Shown in pieces: positions 59,912-64,000 of a stretch of 64,000 bases of DNA. Position 1 is the stretch's first letter; the number at the start of each line of letters is the position of its first letter. The stretch spans positions 372,001 to 436,000 of the forward strand of contig JAUFSD010000006.1 in the NCBI GenBank assembly GCA_033030425.1, given 5' to 3'. This DNA is from Verpa conica. Taxonomy: Eukaryota; Ascomycota; Pezizomycetes; Pezizales; Morchellaceae. Below the pieces are notes generated by a model. The model was not told the DNA's origin, did not search any database, and saw nothing but the letters and a program-made list of their open reading frames with translations. Made by a program: the position numbers and the translations under genes.

Positions 59912-60652
59912 TCAAACAGACTCGACAGCACTAAGCTTTGCCAGATCATAGGCCGAAAGGTTTCCTACATCCATATCATCGGGGATATCCCCAAACGGTT
60001 CGATTTCTGGGTTGAATAATATCAGATCGTCCTTTGGATTCTTGCCCAAGAGACCTTGCACCTTAGAGTTTAGTGAATACAGTGTGTCGACCTTAACTTC
60101 AACCTTAATTGTAGCAATGAAATCGTCATTGTTGCTGCGCTTAAGAAGAGCAGCACATCTGAACAAACTAGGTATGCCACTACCACTACTCGAGTTTTCA
60201 AGAAGACCCCATTTAGCCTGATTTTTGTTTCGACGGTTTCGCCCCTCTAACCTTACAACACCAATTATACTTGTCTGATATTCTTTTTCGAATGACTTGC
60301 TAACCCCCCAACCAATACCTCCTCTGAGCTTCACATGGCTACCACCCACCTTAGCGGAGAGGTTTGTCTGTTTCGTAGTCAATTTTTCCCGTGTTGGGTT
60401 CAGTGAGTTTTTCCCAGAGGGGAAGATCCTCAATACCTCCGGATCACGGGAACCATCCATCTTTGAATTAAGAGAGTCCGCAAACAGGAGTTCAATAGTA
60501 GCTTTGCGGAACCTCCGTGAGTTTTCAGAGCTTAGGAACTGGAATTCTGCAACAATCAAAGTAGCTGGACCCTCCCCTGGCGAGAAGTCTCCGTGAATTA
60601 CTTTGATAAGGTTACCTTGAACGGTAAACTCTGATTGTGCACGATCAATCAT
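59912..60652 (-). CDS. Hypothetical single-exon protein
   Basis: 246-codon frame with ATG at 60652. The protein looks real: FTVQGNLIKVIHGDFSPGEG, ATLIVAEFQFLSSENSRRFR, a KATIELLFADS strand, a polar centre, then VEVKVDTLYSLNSKVQGLLG and KNPKDDLILFNPEIEPFGDI. Alternating hydrophobic strands suggest a beta-rich, C2-like or jelly-roll fold, which is inference only. I recognise no named family, though it has the look of lineage-expanded fungal hypothetical proteins. No signal peptide or membrane segment. Confidence 0.65.
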   Translation of the reverse strand: MIDRAQSEFTVQGNLIKVIHGDFSPGEGPATLIVAEFQFLSSENSRRFRKATIELLFADSLNSKMDGSRDPEVLRIFPSGKNSLNPTREKLTTKQTNLSAKVGGSHVKLRGGIGWGVSKSFEKEYQTSIIGVVRLEGRNRRNKNQAKWGLLENSSSGSGIPSLFRCAALLKRSNNDDFIATIKVEVKVDTLYSLNSKVQGLLGKNPKDDLILFNPEIEPFGDIPDDMDVGNLSAYDLAKLSAVESV

Positions 60653-61341
60653 GTTCTTTCGCTGACGTTCGCCTGGTTAATTCTTGGTATGAAATGATAA
60701 AATAGGTACTAAAGGTGTAGAAAGAACAGAGTAAACCGACCGGAGTGAGAATAACTAATTGATAGAGAACTAAGTAGATTACTAGCTACCTACTTATATA
60801 CACCGAGATCTATCCATACTATTATAATCCACGCCGGGATACTAACCATCCATTGCCCCTGTATAGTACTGTCATACTATCCTAATGTAGCAGTTTAACA
60901 ACCCTTACTAAGGCTTCGATGTATCTATGCAAGGCAATCAAGAGACTCCAAGAGACTAAGGTCTAGCTACCCCTAGCCCAGCCGGTCTATTAATATCAGT
61001 AATAGGTAGTGGTAGTCCTCTATATGAACCGACGGATTTACAGGATACCATGAGGCTCACATCCAAAGTATGCGGAAGATACCTGTTTACGGAGCATCAT
61101 GAGCTGTAGCTCAGATTTATACAATCGCCAAGAAGCCCAGCGGTCATCCCCTATATAGCGGGATATCTCCACTCTTCCTAAAGAGTACAATGACTGTTAT
61201 CGTTAAAGACCAGGATCGCTTATAACGATCCCGGCAACCTCTGTGCAGAGCCCCTGCAGAGCCTCCGCCAAGATTTCCCCAATTAGGCCTATCACCCAAG
61301 AATATTCAAAACCCACCATCATCCATCACAATAACCTCAAG
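60653..61341. other. Divergent intergenic region
   Basis: Upstream regions of the minus-strand hypothetical gene and the plus-strand PAC3 gene. No other feature recognised. Confidence 0.5.
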
Positions 61342-61832
61342 ATGGACGCTGTACTAGAATCTCCATTCCCAGCAGCAACTAAGCAGTCTGCCCGTCTAAT
61401 CGACGGCATCCACACAGACTGCACAGTAGTCTCCTTCGCCGATAAGATCATTATAACACTCACACAAGATGGACGTCTTGCTCAATGGGTATTTAGCCCC
61501 ATCCCCATCTCGCCCTTATCTACATACTCAAATCTAACTAGTTCCACGTACCCCTTGATGGGCACCATCCCGGCCTCCTGGAAGCTAAGTCCCTAGAAGA
61601 CGAAGATGGCCTCTTACCGCTATCACACCTGACGCCAACGACGCTTCTCGGTGGTACAGTGCCCGAGAGGGAGGCTCTCGGACAGACCATTGCCGTACAG
61701 TTAGCATCTGTAGTAGCTATGAGACGTAAGGAAGAGGGGAGGATGCTGGTTGTTGGATTAGGGCTGAAACAGAAGGAGTTGGACGGGGTGGCATTTGTAC
61801 GGCTTGTGGAGCTGGTTGGGGAGTGTTTATAA
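61342..61832 (+). CDS. PAC3: Proteasome assembly chaperone 3 (PAC3-type)
   Basis: Small chaperone for 20S proteasome alpha-ring assembly. Two exons, 61342-61488 and 61542-61832, totalling 438 nt (145 aa). The join TQDGRLAQW-FHVPLDGHHP and the blocks AATKQSARLIDGIHTDCTVV, LLPLSHLTPTTLLGGTV, QTIAVQLASVV and RMLVVGLGL match the family. The intron of 53 nt has a CTAACTAG acceptor region. Without splicing the frame stops early. It lies about 240 bp upstream of PNP, head to tail. Confidence 0.88.
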
Positions 61833-62070
61833 TGATCTAAGAATTAAACCCTTTCAGACCGAACCTCGTATTTGGTGAACTCGGGTGTAGCACAAACCGC
61901 GGGGTGCAGCGATGGTGGTGGTGGGGCAGACGGCGAGTTCCGCTATCATGACAACCAACGGGCTAACTCCCCCTCTTGCTCAAAAAGCATCCCTATACTC
62001 ACACTATCCCTCAAATTCAAATTCTCTATTGATAATTGAGTCTTCAGCTGTCTACTATAGAAGTCCCATA

Positions 62071-63216
62071 ATGGCAGAAGTCACCTCCACAACAACTATC
62101 TCCCTCGCGAATGAGTCCGCGGACCATATCCTCTCCCAACTCCCAGAGCCGCTAAAACACCCCCAGATTGGCATCATCTGCGGCTCAGGACTTGGTGGTC
62201 TCGCAGAGACATTACACAGCGAGCCACGATTCGAGCTCTCATACACAAAGATCCCCAACTTCCCCCATTCCACTGGTTAGCCTTCTATCCTAGCTTATGA
62301 CACAGTACTAAAGAAAGTACAGTCGTCGGCCATGCTGGAAAGTTCGTCTTTGGCTTTCTTGGCGAAAAGAAAACTCCAGTCATAATGATGGTTGGCCGAG
62401 TACAGTATGCATCCCCTAATCCATTGGCATCAAAATTCTAATAGGCAAAAAGCTTCTTTGAAGGCCACTCAATCGAGAAAGTGACCTTTCCAACCCGTGT
62501 AATGAAGCAACTCGGCATCACCACCATAATCGTCACAAACGCCGCCGGCGGGCTAAACCCAGCATACTCAGTCGGCGACATGATGATCCTCAATGATGTA
62601 ACCTCCTCTTCTATTATATCAACTACGCAATTACTGACCTGGACAGCATATAAACCTTCCTGGTCTCTCGGGCGCACACCCACTCCGTGGCCCCAACGAG
62701 GACGCATGGGGTCCCCGCTTCCCGCCGCTTTCAGACGCGTATGATCTTGAGCTTAGAAAGACGATACATCTCTCCTACAAGAAGCTTCCTAATACAACGG
62801 CGACAAGGAAACTGCATGAGGGGGTGTATGTGTTTGTTTCTGGACCGTCGTATGAGACGAGGGCGGAGTGTAGGATGCTCAGGATGATGGGTGCGGACTG
62901 TGTGGGGATGAGTACGGTGCCAGAGATTATTGTAGCCAGGCATTGTGGAGTGAGGGTTCTTGCTATGAGCTTGGTTACGAATAAAGCGGTATTGGAAGAG
63001 GGGCCCAGGGGAGATGCAACCTTGGTCGAGGGGAAGGGAGGGGAGGAATTAGGTAAAGTTATGGAGCTGGGGAAGGCAAATCATGAGGAAGTTTTAGAGA
63101 CGGGAAGGGAGGCGGCGAAGGATATGCAGGTAGGTTTCCTGGATGGCTATTGTGGGTATTTGCTAACTTTAGTATAGGCACTCATTAAGCAGTTTGTTGA
63201 TGATATCGCTGTCTAG
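62071..63216 (+). CDS. PNP1: Purine nucleoside phosphorylase
   Basis: Converts inosine/guanosine and phosphate to free base and ribose-1-phosphate. Five exons: 62071-62275, 62323-62404, 62453-62597, 62647-63129, 63178-63216, totalling 954 nt (317 aa). Start at 62071 (MAEVTSTTTISLANESADHI); an open frame runs back to 61912 but is probably leader. Family motifs in order: phosphate-binding IICGSGLGGLAE, VVGHAGKFVFGFLGE, VGRVHFFEGHS (assembled across intron 2), VTNAAGGLNPAYSVGDMMIL, NDHINLPGLSGAHPLRGPNE (across intron 3), VFVSGPSYETRAECRMLRMM, GADCVGMSTVPE and SLVTNKA, whose Asn binds the purine. All catalytic blocks are intact. It is the trimeric (PNP/MTAP class) type. Confidence 0.96.
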
Positions 63217-64000
63217 AGGTATAGTTTTGGGACAATTATATGACACTGTGGGCAATTTTTAGTTTATTGGTTTCTATTATGCTTTATCTTTTTTTAGCTT
63301 TTATGCGTAAAGTAATCGTACCAGTGACCTATAATAACTAAATATGGCTATATTGGTACCCGGAAAGAAATTGATGGAAACTAGCGATAAGTGAACGCGA
63401 AAGAAACTTAATATATTAAAAACGAGGATAAAATAATTCCCCTTAGATAAGAGGTGAGGTAAAATTGATAGGATTTAAGGACAGAAAAAATTCTAAAGAG
63501 TACAGCCGGAGTGATATTATTCATTGGGACTGGCGGTATAGGTAGGTTCTGATTTTTGAGGTGGGGGAAATGGGAATACTGTTTTGGTGGGGTTCTCGAT
63601 CATAGCCTATCACTCACTATCTTCACGTTTAACTAGAACCACGGAGCGGAAAGAAGGAGGATTTCGGGGGGTGAGTGGTTCTCTCTTTTAGAGGAGTAGC
63701 AGATATTGTACCTGATATGCGGTGGATGTTAAAGATATACAGTTGAGAAGAGAGCGAACTGAATAAAGACAAAACAGGTAATATTATATCCGGGAGATGT
63801 TCGCAGAATATACATTTATATATTCTTTTCTTTCTATAAAGTTAGAGTCTAGAACCAGACTTCCATAAAAGTACATGTACATGTATAAACTCGTGATGAG
63901 AAGTAAACGAGCGCACTTCATTGCTTGCTCTATTAGATATAAACGAATATCTTTTGAGCAGATTTAGAACAAGATGAGGTAGAAGATCTTAGAGCCGAGT
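63217..64000. other. Downstream region to window end
   Basis: PNP 3' flank and AT-rich sequence. No gene or repeat recognised. Confidence 0.5.

Overview
This window is nuclear DNA from a filamentous ascomycete (Pezizomycotina). The evidence is short spliceosomal introns (about 40-60 nt, GT..AG, with CTAAC-like branch sites) in most genes, and a typical fungal gene set: RNA polymerase III large subunit, class I hydrophobin, CBM1-GH10 xylanase, DUF6536 membrane protein, mpaB-type oxygenase, cytochrome P450, NACHT-ankyrin NLR-like locus and F-box-ankyrin protein. The multi-intron RPC1 and the CBM1-xylanase would fit a saprotrophic Pezizomycete or relative, but that is only a guess.

Layout. 1-1453 (-): TMEM184/DUF300 membrane protein, cut by the window edge. 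3451-8316 (+): RPC1, seven exons, 1451 aa. 10430-14245 (+): NACHT-ankyrin (NLR-like) gene with ten near-identical ankyrin repeats, broken upstream by an in-frame stop and a frameshift. 16968-17846 (-): hypothetical coiled-coil protein. 20395-22180 (-): P450. 27595-28377 (-): F-box-ankyrin protein. 30320-31957 (-): BCS1-type AAA ATPase. 38921-40353 (-): GH10 xylanase with N-terminal CBM1. 42124-42689 (-): hydrophobin. 44062-45570 (-): mpaB-type oxygenase. 46817-47362 (-): DUF202 protein. 50322-51309 (+): thioesterase-like protein. 52059-53427 (-): nucleoside hydrolase. 54528-57013 (+): DUF6536 protein. 59912-60652 (-): unknown single-exon protein. 61342-61832 (+): proteasome assembly chaperone 3. 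62071-63216 (+): purine nucleoside phosphorylase.

The gene models were rebuilt by hand across introns. Exon lengths sum to whole codons for RPC1, P450, xylanase, hydrophobin, mpaB-like, DUF202, thioesterase, nucleoside hydrolase, DUF6536, PAC3 and PNP. There is no operon-like organisation and no clear biosynthetic cluster. Two nucleoside-salvage enzymes (nucleoside hydrolase and PNP) lie about 9 kb apart. Long AT/TA-rich gene-poor stretches separate the genes.

The gene-poor DNA holds several non-autonomous elements: TA-flanked terminal-inverted-repeat elements at 14828-15046 and 37821-38378, further inverted-repeat elements at 38589-38772 and 59113-59481, and small foldbacks. The most informative structure is a dispersed repeat at 19793-20067. 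It is interrupted by a roughly 80-bp poly(A)-tailed insert flanked by a 15-bp direct duplication. A second copy of the repeat at 25303-25503 preserves the empty site. The inserted sequence resembles DNA just downstream of the DUF6536 gene, which suggests a 5'-truncated retrocopy of an mRNA 3' end.
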